Notes: generated from the sequence alone by a model not told the origin. Shown: positions 35,317 through 45,735, counted from the first letter of the stretch. The stretch: DNA of 64,000 nucleotides from Sva-07 sp963743825 (GCA_963743825.1 CAVURC010000012.1:21763-85762), one strand, 5' to 3'. Numbers and translations are program-made.

Positions 35317-36224
35317 CAGCTGGGTTCGGTGAGGACCTCGGCTTCGATCGGGGCGAGTTCGTCGCGTTCCTGCACGATCACGCCGACGACGACGAGCGCG
35401 ATGCCGAAGAACTCGACGCCGGACGGCTGTTGATCGAGGACGATCCATCCGATCAACACTGCGGTGACCGGGAGCAGCGCGAGCAGCAGGGAGAACCGGC
35501 GCACCGGGATGCGGCGCATGGTGAACTGGTCGATGCCGTAGCCGATGGCGTTCGAGAACACGCCGACGAGCAGGCACAGCGCAAGCAGACGGGGCGACAA
35601 CCAGACGTCGAGGCTTCCAGGTGCTCCGATGGGGGTGACGGCGAGTGCGCCGATGGCGAGCCCGACACCGAGTCCCGACACGCCTCGGTCGAGCCGCGCA
35701 ACTCGTGATCCGATCACGATGTAGCCCGCCCACATGACCGACGCGAGGAAGATGAACAGCAGTCCCACAGCGTTCCCGTCGATCTCGGTGCCGCCCAGTA
35801 CGAGCACGCCGGCGATGGCGAACAACAGTGCCAGCGCGTTTCGCTTGCTGCGAGTGGCGACCGCCGCGACGGTGATGGGCCCGATGAACTCGATCGTGAC
35901 AGCGATACCGAGGTCGACGCGGGCGATGCCGAGGTAGAAGAACGTGTTCATCAACGCGGTGACGACGCCGAAAAGCCCCGCGGCGAGAAGTTCGGACCGG
36001 GTCCAACGCTCACGCCATGCACGCGATGCGACCACCACGGCGATCGCCGCGCCGATGACTCGGAACCACGCAACGGTCTGGGGTTCGACCTCGTCGAACA
36101 GGCCGACGGCGATGACGGCACCCAGGTACTGGGCGACGGCTGACAGGACGAAGAGGGCCTCGGGCTGGGCGGTGTTCAGCCAGCGGGTGACAAGCCCAGT
36201 CGAGCGCTCGTTCGTCAGGCTCAC
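35316..36224 (-). CDS. EamA/DMT-family transporter (2 of 3)
   Basis: An approximately 300-residue permease with about ten helices in two EamA halves (EALFVLSAVAQYLGAVIAV at the start, FLASVMWAGYIVIGSRVARL opening the second). It resembles the RhtA/threonine-homoserine exporter group; substrate is not provable. The GTG at 36224 (VSLTNERSTGL) lies 26 bp after the aldolase stop, so it is the last gene of a VapBC-aldolase-EamA run on this strand. Confidence 0.86.
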   Translation of the reverse strand: MSLTNERSTGLVTRWLNTAQPEALFVLSAVAQYLGAVIAVGLFDEVEPQTVAWFRVIGAAIAVVVASRAWRERWTRSELLAAGLFGVVTALMNTFFYLGIARVDLGIAVTIEFIGPITVAAVATRSKRNALALLFAIAGVLVLGGTEIDGNAVGLLFIFLASVMWAGYIVIGSRVARLDRGVSGLGVGLAIGALAVTPIGAPGSLDVWLSPRLLALCLLVGVFSNAIGYGIDQFTMRRIPVRRFSLLLALLPVTAVLIGWIVLDQQPSGVEFFGIALVVVGVIVQERDELAPIEAEVLTEPS

Positions 36225-36250
36225 GTCGGAGCGGCGGGGCAGGACAGGGC

Positions 36251-37078
36251 TTACTCGAACAGTTCGGGATCGGTGTGGGCGATCTCGTCCCACAGCGGCT
36301 GGAAGCTGAACCAACCGGCGGCGTGGAACCCGGTGTTCTGCTGCGTGTAGGTGGCGTACTCGTCGCGGATCTCGATCGGGTCGCCGGCGGCCATTGCCAT
36401 CAGCTGGGCCTGGCACGACCGTTCCATCGAGATGAACCAGAACGCTGCTTCGTCGACGGTTTCGCCGACGGTGAACAGGCCATGGTTCTGGTGGATGGCG
36501 GCCTTGCCGTCGGGGAACTTCGAGGCCAGCTCGCGACCTGCCTCGATGTCGAACACGACGGCGCCACCCTGCTCGGAGATCACGTGGTGGTCGTTGTAGA
36601 AGATGCAGGCGTCCTGCGTGAGTGGTGCGAGCGGGATGCCGAGCGAGCTGAACGACTTGCCGAACGGCGAGTGTGCATGCGCTGCGGCAATCACATCCGG
36701 GCGGGCGGAGTGCACTGCGGCGTGGATGACGAAGGCCGCGCGGTTCACCGGCTTGGTGCCGTAGACGACGTTGCCCTGATGGTCGACGAGGATCAGGTCG
36801 CTCTGGCGGATGTGGCGAAAGCTCATGCCGAACGGGTTGACCCAGAACATGTCGGGATACTCCGGGTCGCGAACCGTGATGTGTCCGGCAACACCTTCGC
36901 CGAAACCGAACTTGCCGAAGACGCGCAGGGCTCCGGCGAGGTGGGTCTTGCGGTAGTGACGCTCGTCGTCGACGTTGTCGAACGTGGGGATCCCGTCGAG
37001 GCCGACGGTCTTGGGCGTGAGCTCGATGCCGTCGATCATGCCTGGCGAAGTGGTGGTGACGTCCTCGGTGATGGCCAT
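36251..37078 (-). CDS. Class II aldolase/adducin-domain protein
   Basis: A 275-residue protein with the class II aldolase fold. Zinc ligands are visible in AAAHAHSPFG (about residue 132) and AIHQNHGLF (about 197). Conserved FGFGEGVAGHITVRDP and WVNPFGMSF belong to the subgroup acting on small hydroxy-aldehyde or phosphorylated sugars, or to adducin-like proteins of unknown activity. It starts 9 bp after the VapC stop, so translation or transcription is likely coupled to the toxin gene. Confidence 0.87.
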   Translation of the reverse strand: MAITEDVTTTSPGMIDGIELTPKTVGLDGIPTFDNVDDERHYRKTHLAGALRVFGKFGFGEGVAGHITVRDPEYPDMFWVNPFGMSFRHIRQSDLILVDHQGNVVYGTKPVNRAAFVIHAAVHSARPDVIAAAHAHSPFGKSFSSLGIPLAPLTQDACIFYNDHHVISEQGGAVVFDIEAGRELASKFPDGKAAIHQNHGLFTVGETVDEAAFWFISMERSCQAQLMAMAAGDPIEIRDEYATYTQQNTGFHAAGWFSFQPLWDEIAHTDPELFE

Positions 37079-37087
37079 GCGGCAACG

Positions 37088-37525
37088 TTACTCGGGCATC
37101 TGCCCGCGAGAGTCAGGAAGCGGAATCACCTCGATGTCGAGCTGTCGAGCGAGACGCACGAGTTCGCGGTCGCTCGTTGCGAGCGAATCGTCCCGTTCGA
37201 GTGCGAGTCCGATTGCGCAGCAGTCTGCAGTCGAGAGTGCTGCTGTTCGGTGGTGGTAGTGCTCCACACGGAGTGTTGCCGCTCGGCATGCAGCCGATGC
37301 CGTGACCGGGACGACGAGCAGCCCGACGTCGATCCACACGTCGAGAGTGTCCACGACCTGAGTCGTCGCCACGCCGGAGACTCGTGCGACACGATCGATG
37401 ACCTCGGCGTAGTTGATGGCGGAGATGGCGAGCTGCTCGGCGCTTGTCAACGCGTCGATGATGAGGTCGGCCCCCGGCTCGTCAAGGAGCAGCCCGACCA
37501 GTGGTGCGGCGTCGAACACTGCCAT
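37088..37525 (-). CDS. PIN-domain ribonuclease toxin (VapC-like)
   Basis: A 145-residue PIN protein. The acidic residues expected for Mg2+-dependent RNA cleavage are visible in MAVFDAAPLV (Asp5), INYAEVIDRV (Glu), STADCCAIGLALE (Asp) and SDRE (Asp). It overlaps the upstream antitoxin gene by 44 bp, the usual order and coupling of such modules. The downstream aldolase gene begins only 9 bp after its stop. Confidence 0.9.
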   Translation of the reverse strand: MAVFDAAPLVGLLLDEPGADLIIDALTSAEQLAISAINYAEVIDRVARVSGVATTQVVDTLDVWIDVGLLVVPVTASAACRAATLRVEHYHHRTAALSTADCCAIGLALERDDSLATSDRELVRLARQLDIEVIPLPDSRGQMPE

Positions 37526-37763
37526 ACCTGCGCTCCTCCCGTTCGGCCTCGTCCCGGCGTTCTTGGGCCTTGAGTTCGTCGACGGTGATGCCGGTTCGAT
37601 TTTCGAAGAGACCCCGGGACGCCTCCCAGATGTTGTCGGGGATCGGCTCGAAGGTGATGTGATCGCCGTGATCGACCATCCGGACGCGGTCGACGTTCCA
37701 GCGGCGCCTCACCTCGGCAGGGATCGACACCTGTCCGCTCGACGTGATCTTCAAGGTGGGCAC
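37482..37763 (-). CDS. AbrB-type antitoxin (VapB-like)
   Basis: A 93-residue protein with an N-terminal SpoVT/AbrB swapped-hairpin DNA-binding domain (LKITSSGQVSIPAEVRRRW) and a charged C-terminal tail that would bind the toxin. The GTG at 37763 (VPTLKITSSG) follows a perfect TATGAT -10 box (37770-37775) by six bases. This supports it over the ATG at 37793. The antitoxin probably represses its own promoter, as in other VapBC systems. Confidence 0.87.
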   Translation of the reverse strand: MPTLKITSSGQVSIPAEVRRRWNVDRVRMVDHGDHITFEPIPDNIWEASRGLFENRTGITVDELKAQERRDEAEREERRYGSVRRRTTGRAAP

Positions 37764-37820
37764 ACGTTCATCATATGTCGATGATCTCACCATGTCGAGT
37801 GGTGTGCGACAATGTGGCGC

Positions 37821-38198
37821 ATGGAGATCCGTCCGAACGACGTCGCCCCGCCCGCTGCCAACTACGCCCACGCCGTGTTGAGCGAGGGTCGCTCCCGTTG
37901 GCTGCACACCTCAGGTGTGGTGCCGATTGCCCCTGACGGTTCGACGCCCGACGATCTGGCCGAACAGGCGGCGCTGGTGTGGTCGAACATCGGCGCCATG
38001 CTCCGCGACGCCGAGATGTCGCCGGCCGACATCGTGTCGGTGACCACCTACGTCGTCGTCGGCGAGGAACTCGGGCCCGTGATGGCGGCCCGTGACGCGG
38101 CGCTCGGCGGCCATCGAGCAGCATCGACGCTGGTGACGGTTCCGGCCCTGGCCCGTCCGGAGTGGCGAATGGAGATCGCGGTGATCGCCGCCAACTGA
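37821..38198 (+). CDS. RidA-family protein
   Basis: A 125-residue YjgF/YER057c/UK114 protein. It carries the NYAHAVLSEGRSRWLHTSGVVP opening, DIVSVTTYVV and the catalytic-type Arg in VPALARPEWRMEI. RidA enzymes deaminate reactive enamine/imine intermediates; more distant members do other tasks. The start at 37821 follows GACAAT by seven bases. Confidence 0.88.
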   Translation: MEIRPNDVAPPAANYAHAVLSEGRSRWLHTSGVVPIAPDGSTPDDLAEQAALVWSNIGAMLRDAEMSPADIVSVTTYVVVGEELGPVMAARDAALGGHRAASTLVTVPALARPEWRMEIAVIAAN

Positions 38199-38217
38199 TC
38201 CCGTGTCGGGGGATGGT

Positions 38218-38677
38218 CTACCCGGGCGTGGCACGTGCCCACTCGGACAGGGTTGCCTCGACCTCCTCGATACTCCACACCAACGTGCCGTAGGTTTCGA
38301 TCGCCCCGCCGACGAAGAAGTTGACGCCGCTCCCGGCGGCTCCAGCGTCACGGCTACGCCAGATCCGCCAGTCGGTGGCGAGACCGATGATCCCGCGATA
38401 CCGCTCGGGGTCGTTGCGGACGAGTTCGGTGAAGATGCCGATCTCGCACGCGGTGCCGTCGTCGACCATCGGTCCGTCGAGCCACGCGACGACGACTTCC
38501 GCTCGACGCAGGCCCTCACCGTCGACCGCGAAGACGGTGGCGGCGTCGAGTGGCGCGAACTTCTGACGATGGGGGACGAAGCACTCGTGACCCTCGGCGT
38601 CCAAGCGGTCGGCCAACGCGTCGAGGTGACCCGCGCTCGGCTGGGGTGAACATCGGTCCGGCGAGGTAGAGCTTCAT
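38218..38677 (-). CDS. Nucleoside 2-deoxyribosyltransferase family protein, frame break near 38645
   Basis: The start MKLYLAGPMFTPAER is the classic family N-terminus. The following frame, HLDALADRLDAEGHECFVPHRQ, then EVVVAWLDGPMVDDGTACEIG with the catalytic-type Glu, completes the fold. The two lie in different frames and join by a single-base change in GAGCGCGGGTCACC near 38645. The family exchanges or hydrolyses the base of 2'-deoxynucleosides; some members act on other nucleotides. It is convergent with ridA with a 19-bp gap. Confidence 0.8.
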
Positions 38678-38740
38678 GGTGCCATCGTCGCAGGACAGCG
38701 AGCAGACCGACGGGATCAGGCAGAGCAGCGCGGCCTGCAA

Positions 38741-38746
38741 TACGAT
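38741..38746 (+). promoter_or_regulatory. -10 box of the acyl-CoA mutase gene
   Basis: TACGAT seven bases before the ATG at 38754; leaderless spacing. Confidence 0.65.
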
Positions 38747-38753
38747 CGGCGCC

Positions 38754-40337
38754 ATGGCTGACGCGAACGACCTGCCGCAGACCGATTCGGGCATCCCGAT
38801 CAAGCGGCTCTACGACGCCACCGACCTCGAAGGTTGGGACCCAGGAGAGATGCTCGGCGCTCCCGGCGAGGCGCCGTACACCCGTGGCGTCTACGGCTCG
38901 ATGTACACCGGGCGGCTCTGGACCATGCGCCAGTACTCGGGATTCGGCAACGCCGAGGCCACCAACGAGCGGTTCAAGTTCCTGCTCGATGCCGGCCAGA
39001 CCGGCCTGTCGTGCGCCTTCGACCTCCCGACGCAGATGGGGTACGACTCCGACCACGGGCGCGCCGAGGGCGAGGTCGGCAAGGTCGGTGTGGCCATCGA
39101 CTCGATGGAGGACATGCGGCTCCTGCTCGCCGGCCTCCCACTCGACAAGGTCACCACGTCGATGACCATCAACTCGACTGCCGCGATCCTGCTGTTGATG
39201 TACGAACTCGTCGCCGAGGAGAACGGCGTGTCGAGCGACCAGATCGGTGGCACGATCCAGAACGACCTGCTCAAGGAATACATCGCTCGTGGCACCTACG
39301 TGTACCCGCCGAGGCCGTCGATGCGGATCATCACCGACATCTTCGAGTACTGCAGCAAGCACGTACCGAACTGGAACACGATCTCGATCTCCGGCTATCA
39401 CATCCGCGAGGCAGGGTCGACGGCGGTCCAGGAGATCGCCTTCACGCTCGCCAACGCCATTGCGTATGTCCAGGCGGCGATCGACGCCGGCCTCGACGTC
39501 GACGATTTCGGGCCGCGCCTCAGCTTCTTCTGGAACGGACACAACAACTTCTTCGAAGAGGTCGCCAAGTTCCGCGCCAGCCGCAGGATGTGGCACAAGA
39601 TCATGACCGAGCGCTTCGGTGCGAAGGATCCGAAGTCGGCGATGCTGCGCTTCCACACCCAGACCGGTGGATCGACGCTCACCGCGCAGCAGCCGATGAA
39701 CAACATCATGCGCGTGACGCTGCAGGCGTTCGCCGCGGTGATGGGTGGGACGCAGAGCCTGCACACCAACGGCTACGACGAGGCGCTGAGCCTGCCCACC
39801 GAGGAGGCGGCGCGTATGGCGCTGCGCACCCAGCAGGTCATCGGCTACGAGTCGGGAGTCGTCGACACGCCCGACCCCCTTGCCGGGTCGTACTTCGTCG
39901 AGTCGTTGACCGACGAGGTCGAGCGCCTGGCCTGGGAGTACATCGAGCGCATCGACGAGATGGGCGGCGCCGTCACCGCGATCGAGTCGGGCTTCCAGAT
40001 GGACGAGATCGAACAGGCCGCGTACGAGTACACGAAGTCGATCGACGACGACCAGCGCGTGATCGTGGGTGTCAACAAGTTCACGATGGACGACGAGGCC
40101 GAACCGAAGGTGTTCCCGATCGACCCCGAACTCGAGGGCAATCAGATCGCCCGGTTGACGGCGTACAAGGCCAACCGCGACACCGCAGCGGTCGAGTCGA
40201 CCCTTGCCGCCGTCAAGGCCACGGCCCACGGCGGCGACAACCTGTTGTACAGCATGAAGGACGCACTGCGCGCCGACGCCACGCTCGGCGAGATCAGCGA
40301 CGCGTTGCGTGAGGTGTTCGGCGTCTACACCCCGTGA
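38754..40337 (+). CDS. Acyl-CoA mutase large (substrate) subunit
   Basis: A 527-residue TIM-barrel subunit of a B12-dependent acyl-CoA mutase (methylmalonyl- or isobutyryl-CoA mutase family). Visible segments are GVYGSMYTGRLWTMRQYSGFG, LSCAFDLPTQMGYDSDH, SMTINSTAAILLLMYE, ISISGYHIREAGSTAVQE and FHTQTGGSTLTAQQP. The C-terminal cobalamin-binding domain is missing, so a separate small subunit is required; none is in the window. Which acyl group is rearranged cannot be read with confidence. It overlaps the MFS gene by four bases (GTGA). Confidence 0.92.
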   Translation: MADANDLPQTDSGIPIKRLYDATDLEGWDPGEMLGAPGEAPYTRGVYGSMYTGRLWTMRQYSGFGNAEATNERFKFLLDAGQTGLSCAFDLPTQMGYDSDHGRAEGEVGKVGVAIDSMEDMRLLLAGLPLDKVTTSMTINSTAAILLLMYELVAEENGVSSDQIGGTIQNDLLKEYIARGTYVYPPRPSMRIITDIFEYCSKHVPNWNTISISGYHIREAGSTAVQEIAFTLANAIAYVQAAIDAGLDVDDFGPRLSFFWNGHNNFFEEVAKFRASRRMWHKIMTERFGAKDPKSAMLRFHTQTGGSTLTAQQPMNNIMRVTLQAFAAVMGGTQSLHTNGYDEALSLPTEEAARMALRTQQVIGYESGVVDTPDPLAGSYFVESLTDEVERLAWEYIERIDEMGGAVTAIESGFQMDEIEQAAYEYTKSIDDDQRVIVGVNKFTMDDEAEPKVFPIDPELEGNQIARLTAYKANRDTAAVESTLAAVKATAHGGDNLLYSMKDALRADATLGEISDALREVFGVYTP

Positions 40338-41745
40338 ACAACCCGAGTTCTGAAGGAGCCGAAGGGGCGGCAGCGTCGCCCGGCCCGTTCGACGAGATCG
40401 ACACCGCACTCGCCGCGCTCGGTGTGGACGTCGCGCACTTCGACGAACAGCCCAGTGGTGATGTCGGCAGGATCGACGGCAGTGGCACTGGCGCCGCTGA
40501 GCGCCCGCGCCGACACGCCCGGTTCGGCCCCTCGCTTCCGCGCAACTTCCGGCTGCTCTGGGGTGCGACCGCGCTGTCGAACGTCGGCGACGGTCTCCGG
40601 CTCGTCGCGCTGCCGCTGCTCGCCACATCGGTGACCGACGACCCCCGTCTGATCGCCGGCGTGACCGTGGCCGAGCGCTTGCCGTGGCTGTTCTTCATCC
40701 TTCCGGGCGGTGCGTGGGCGGATCGCTACGACCGTCGCGCTGTTGCGCATGCGTCTTGGACATGGCGCGGGCGGTCGTGATGGCCGGCCTCGTGGCAGTG
40801 ATCCTCTTCGACCAGGTGTCGATCGGGGTGATCTTCCTCGTTGCGGCGATGCTGGCATCGGCTGAAGCGGTCGTCGACTCCTCCAGCATGGCGCTCGTCC
40901 CGGCGACCGTGGACCTCGGGGATCTCGAGCGTGCGGCCGGTCGCCTCGGATCGACCGAACTGGCGATGAACGACCTCGTCGGACCACCGGTGGGTGGATT
41001 GTTGTTCGGCTTGGCGATCGCGATCCCGTTCGGGCTCGACGCGGCGAGCTTCGCCGGAGCAGCAATCGTCATGGCCTTCATGTCGGGAACCTTCACGTCG
41101 GGCGCGGTGCACACGCCGGGCGTGGCGATGCGGACACGCGTCTCGGCGGGCTTCGCCTGGCTCTGGAACCAGCACTTGCTGCGGATGCTCGCAATCATCT
41201 CGACGGCACTCGGCACGGCGTCGTTCATCGGCAACGCCGTGTTCGTGCTCTACGCCCGCGAGGTGCTCGACCTCTCGGAGTTCGGCTACGGCGTCCTGCT
41301 GGTTCCGGGAGCGATCGGCGGGATCATCGGATCGCTGATCGCCCCCCGCTTCCGCCGATTCCCGCTTCGGGTGACGCTGTCGTGCGCGGTGCTGGCATCC
41401 GGCGGGGCGACATGGCTCATCGCGGCAACCTCCCAGCCGGTCGTCGCGGGGTTGCTGACGGCGGTGTCACTCGGCGCCATCATGGTGTGGAACGTGTTGA
41501 CGCTCGCGCTCCGACAGCGACTCATCCCCAACGAGATGCTCGGACGAGTCGGGGCCAGCTACCGGTTCCTCGTGTTCCTCGGCATGCCCGTCGGGGCCCT
41601 CATCGGAGGCATTCTCGCCTACCGATACGGGGTGCGGTCGGCGATCTTCGTCAGCGGAAGCATCCTCGTCTTCCTCGGCCTCGTCGTTCCGATGCTGCTC
41701 AAGGGAATCGACCAGGCGGAGAGCCCGCCGGTTACTGGCGGATAG
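40334..41745 (+). CDS. MFS transporter, frame break near 40745
   Basis: A twelve-helix major facilitator of the EntS/TMR3 group: LPRNFRLLWGATALSNVGDGLRL opens helix 1 and GGAWADRYDRRAV is the conserved loop after helix 2. The second part continues at DMARAVVMAGLVAVILFDQ in another frame. One base is gained or lost near 40745. An unusual 65-residue soluble N-terminal extension precedes helix 1. It is translationally coupled to the acyl-CoA mutase gene; substrate unknown. Confidence 0.85.
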
Positions 41746-41845
41746 ACGGGCGTCGACTCGCCAACCCGCCCCACCAACCACCGGTTTGCGTTGCAGTTCC
41801 GTGGGACGTCCCAACCAAAGCGTCACGCAAGCACTGATTCTCCGG

Positions 41846-44435
41846 TCACTGGTGGCGTCGGACCCGCCGTTTCCACATGGCGTCGACGAGTACGACGGCG
41901 GGTGCCGACGCCAGGATGACGATCCACGCGCCGGCCGGCGGCCATTGCTGCTCGAGGAGTTCGGCTGCGGCGGGGATGATGAACAACGAGAGCGCGAACC
42001 CGATGCCGATGGCGATCGCCGTCAGGAGGAACCGGTTCGAGAACCAGCCCAACTCCCACGCCGGACGGAGAGTGCTGCGGCAGGCGAACGCGTTCGCTGC
42101 CTGGCCGACGACGACACTGAGAAAGGCTGCGCCCGACGCTGCGTACAGGACTGGGCCGGTCGGGAATTCTGCCCCGAGACGCCAGCCCCCGATGATGAGA
42201 GCGACGATGAACGCGGTCATCTCGAACAGTGCCTCGGTCGGACCGAGCACGCCGAACGCCCGAGTGGCAACGGTCCGGTTCAGGAGTCGGCCTGAGCTCG
42301 GTGGCTGCGTCATCACGTGGGCGCCGGCCGGCTCGCCCCCGAGGGCAACGGCCGACAGTGTGTCGGTGCCGATGTCGAGCGCGAGGATCTGCAGCACGCC
42401 GATCGCGAGTGGGAACTGCCCGCCCGACAGTGCCCAGATCACGAATGGTGTCAGCTCGGCGACGTTGTCGGTCAGGTGGTACGTGAGGAACCGCCGAGCG
42501 TTGGCGAAGGTTGCCCGGCCCTGTTCGACAGCGGCGACGATCGTTGCGAAGTTGTCGTCGAGCAGCACGAGGTCGGCGGCCTCCCGCGCGACGTCGCTCC
42601 CACTGGCGCCCATGGCGATGCCGATGTCGGCCTCCCGCAGTGCAGGCCCGTCGTTCACTCCGTCGCCGGTCATCGCGATCACGTGCCCGCGCGCCCGGAG
42701 TGCCCGAGCGATCCGGAGTTTGTCCTCCGGCGTCACCCGGGCGATCACCACACCGTCGCGATCCACGAGCGCCCCGAGCACCTGCTCGTCGGCGGGGAGT
42801 TCTGCGCCGGTCAGCACGAGTCCGTCGTGCGGTCGCAGGCCCGTCTCGTCGGCAATGGCGCGAGCGGTGAGCGCTGAGTCGCCAGTGATCATCGCGACGC
42901 TGATTCCGGCGCGCCGGCACGCGGCCAGGGCGTCGCGAGCCTCGGGTCGTGGGGGATCCTCGAAGGCGAGCAGGCCGAGCAGATCGAGGTCGGCCTCCGC
43001 CTCGTCGGCAGTCGTCGGCGCTGGTTCGGTGAACGTCCTGGCGGCGACGGCCAGCAGGCGCAGACCCCGGTCCGACAGCTCCTGCATGGCCGAGCGAGCG
43101 GCGGCCTCGGCGTCGGCGTCGATGCGACAACGTTCGATCACGGCGTCGGGCGACCCCTTGACCAACACACGATCGTGCGTCACGACCGACGAGCGACGTC
43201 GACGGGGATCGAAGGCGAATTGAGCGATCGGCGGCTCCGCGAGCAGGACCGTTGCAGTTCGGTCGTGGTCGGTCAACTGGATCGTCAACGAGTCGATCGC
43301 CGCCTCCATCGGATCACCCAACGGGCTCCAGCCACCCTCCTCGTTGCGAACGATTCGCCCTCTCGAACAACCGCGGGCGACCACCGCCAGTTCGGTGAGC
43401 CGCCGGCTGTCGTCATCGGCCATCGGCTCGATCTCGCCGGTCGGCTCGTACCCCGCGCCGCCGCGTCGGACCTGCGTCGGACGGCATCCAGACCTCGACG
43501 ATCCTCATCCGGTTCTCGGTCAGTGTCCCGGTCTTGTCGGTGCAGATGAACGTCGTCGAACCGAGTGTCTCGACCGACTCCAGCCGTCGAACCAGTGCGT
43601 GCTCGTCGGCCATCCGCTGGGCGCCGATCGCAAGTGAGAGCGTCACCGTCGGGAGCAGCGCCTCGGGCACGAGCGCCACCGTGATCCCGATGGCGAACAC
43701 GAACCCGTCGGATGCCGGCGTGTCGAGGAAGAGGGTCAGCACGAAGAAGCCGCCGCCGACGCCGACGGCGATCAGCGCGATCGTCCGAACGAGGCGGTGG
43801 AGCTCGCGGGTCAACGGCGTGTCGGGACGCACGGTGTCCTGCGTGAGGACCGCGATACGGGCGAATTCCGTCGCCGCGCCGGTCGCCGCGACGATCGCCA
43901 GGCCCTCACCCTCGACCACGAACGTTCCCGCACGGAGGTCGTCGCCGTCGCCGATCGACTCGGGCACGCTCTCGCCGGTCAGTGTCGAGGTGTCGACGAG
44001 GAGTCCATGGCTCTCGACGCAGATCATGTCGGCGGGTACCCGGGCACCATCGGTGAGCACGACGAGATCGCCGGGAACGATGCCGTCGGCATCGATCAGC
44101 AGCGGAGACCCGTCGCGGACGACCATGACCTGCAACGGCAGCAGGCTCTTCAGTCGGGCCGCCGCCTGCTCGGCCCGGTATTCCTGGGCGAAGGCGAACA
44201 GTGCGTTGACGACGATCACGATGAAGATGGCGACTCCCAGCTCCGGCAACCCACCCATGATCGCCAGCACACCCGCGACCCAGAGCATCGCCGCGAAGAA
44301 GTGTGTGAGCTGGGCGAACAGCTGACGCCAGACGGGGGTCCCCGTCGGTTCGGGGAGCGAGTTCGGACCGACCTCGCGGAGCCGTTCGGCGGCTTCGGTC
44401 GAGGTGAGCCCGGTCGGGCGTGCAGTGTCCGGCAC
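41846..44435 (-). CDS. Cation-transporting P-type ATPase (P2-like), frame break near 43465
   Basis: The N-terminal part has the cation ATPase N domain, actuator motif LTGESVPES and the phosphorylation site ICTDKTGTLTENRM. The C-terminal part has KGSPDAVIERC, MITGDSALTARAI, and MTGDGVNDGPALREADIG with six C-terminal helices. The two parts lie in different frames, joined near 43465 (IVEVWMPSDAG to GYEPTGEIEP). The order and C-terminal helices fit a Ca2+/Mg2+ or related P2-type pump; ion specificity is not settled. It lies downstream of thrH on the same strand. Confidence 0.87.
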
Positions 44436-44492
44436 ACCTCCAACATCCGCCGTGGGGTGCGACTTGGCAAGGGCATTCGGCCCCTGCCGGGA

Positions 44493-45104
44493 TCAGAGAT
44501 GTGAGCGGATGGCGGCGAGGAGCTCGTCGTAGGTGTCGAGCGCAGGGAACTGCGGGAACTCGTCGATGACGTTCGCCGGTGCGTGGAACAGGTACCCGTG
44601 GTCGGCGGCACTCAACATGGTCGTGTCGTTGTAGCTGTCGCCGGCGGCGACGACCTGATATTCGAGACTCTGGAGTGCCTCGACCGAATGCTGTTTCTGG
44701 TTGGGCTGGCGGAGTCGGTAGTCCACGATCCTGTCGTGTTCGACGACGAGTCGATGGCAGAACACGGTCGGGAGTCCGAGCTGGCGCATCAAGGGACGGG
44801 CGAACTGTTCGAACGTGTCCGACAGCAGGATGACCTGCGTCTCGTCACGCAGCTCGTCGAGGAAGGTGCGAGCACCATCGAGTGGCACGAGCCCGGCGAT
44901 GACGTCCTCGATCAGCGACATCGTGAGCCCGTGCTCGGCGAGCAGGTCGAGGCGATACCGCATGAGCACGTCGTAGTTCGGCTCGTCACGGGTGGTGCGC
45001 CGCAACCCTTCGACCCCGGTGCGCTCCGCAACCGCGATCCAGATCTCGGGGACGAGCACGCCTTCGACATCGAGCGTCACGATCGTCTGGCGGGGGTCGT
45101 TCAC
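44493..45104 (-). CDS. thrH: ThrH-type phosphoserine phosphatase / homoserine phosphotransferase
   Basis: A 203-residue HAD protein. The nucleophile motif is LDVEGVLVPEIW rather than DxDGT, exactly as in ThrH. Further matches are TTRDEPNYDVLM, ILLSDTFEQF (motif II), PLMRQLGLPTVFCH and AAGDSYNDTTMLS (motif IV). ThrH dephosphorylates phosphoserine and can transfer the phosphate to homoserine. The GTG at 45104 gives the family length; longer in-frame sequence upstream is unrelated. Confidence 0.92.
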   Translation of the reverse strand: MNDPRQTIVTLDVEGVLVPEIWIAVAERTGVEGLRRTTRDEPNYDVLMRYRLDLLAEHGLTMSLIEDVIAGLVPLDGARTFLDELRDETQVILLSDTFEQFARPLMRQLGLPTVFCHRLVVEHDRIVDYRLRQPNQKQHSVEALQSLEYQVVAAGDSYNDTTMLSAADHGYLFHAPANVIDEFPQFPALDTYDELLAAIRSHL

Positions 45105-45144
45105 GGGCCCAGTCTCGCCGCTCCACGCCCAGCCGACGAAACCG

Positions 45145-45723
45145 TCACACCCCGGTGATGTGCGTGATGGCGATCGGCGGGCGTTCGGGAGCGGCGCACG
45201 TCTGGGTGGCCCAGCCGAGGTAGATGATCCCGACGAGCCGGTCGTCGGGATCGAAGTCACAGAGGTCGAGCACCGACTCGGGCTGAGTCAGCGCGGGCGT
45301 CGACCAGAAACTGGCGAGGCCGAGCGTGGTCGCGCCGAGCAGCGCGTTCTGGATCCCGGCGGCGACGGCGTCGCGATTCTCGGCGTGGAGCATCGCATTG
45401 ACATCCGGTGCGCACCCGACCACGAGGATCGCCGGAGTCCGCAGGTACTTCACGCGGGTCTTGGCCCGTTTGACGTCGTCGCCGAATGCAACCCGCTCCA
45501 TCTCGTCGGCCATGGTGTCACCGAGGAGGGCCCGACCGGCACCGGTGAACACGGCGAACCGCCACGGCCAGGTCTTCTTGTGATTGGGCGCCCAGGTGGC
45601 GAGCCCGCACAGCTCGGTGATCAGGTCGAGCGGTACCTCACGGGTCTGGTCGACGATCATCGACGTGCGGCGTGACCGCACGAGTTCCGAGAACTCGTCG
45701 AAGTCGGCGCGGTCGGGATCCAT
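45145..45723 (-). CDS. Nitroreductase-family flavoprotein
   Basis: A 192-residue single-domain FMN protein of the YdjA-like group: VRSRRTSMIVDQ near the N-terminus, LATWAPNHKKTWPWRF, AAGIQNALLGATTLGLASFWST and VGIIYLGWATQ. These enzymes reduce nitro or quinone compounds with NAD(P)H; the natural substrate is unknown. It lies 12 bp downstream of the pirin gene, so the two are probably co-transcribed. Confidence 0.9.
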   Translation of the reverse strand: MDPDRADFDEFSELVRSRRTSMIVDQTREVPLDLITELCGLATWAPNHKKTWPWRFAVFTGAGRALLGDTMADEMERVAFGDDVKRAKTRVKYLRTPAILVVGCAPDVNAMLHAENRDAVAAGIQNALLGATTLGLASFWSTPALTQPESVLDLCDFDPDDRLVGIIYLGWATQTCAAPERPPIAITHITGV

Positions 45724-45735
45724 GGCCTCAGGATG

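Noticed and set aside
37184..37199. CGAAT...GTTCG inside vapC, considered as another LexA box
   Set aside because: The half-site spacing is six rather than four, one half is imperfect, and it lies within a coding sequence.
38754..40337. Naming the acyl-CoA mutase specifically as methylmalonyl-CoA or isobutyryl-CoA mutase
   Set aside because: The substrate-deciding positions could not be aligned with confidence by eye, and neither small subunit nor pathway neighbours are present.
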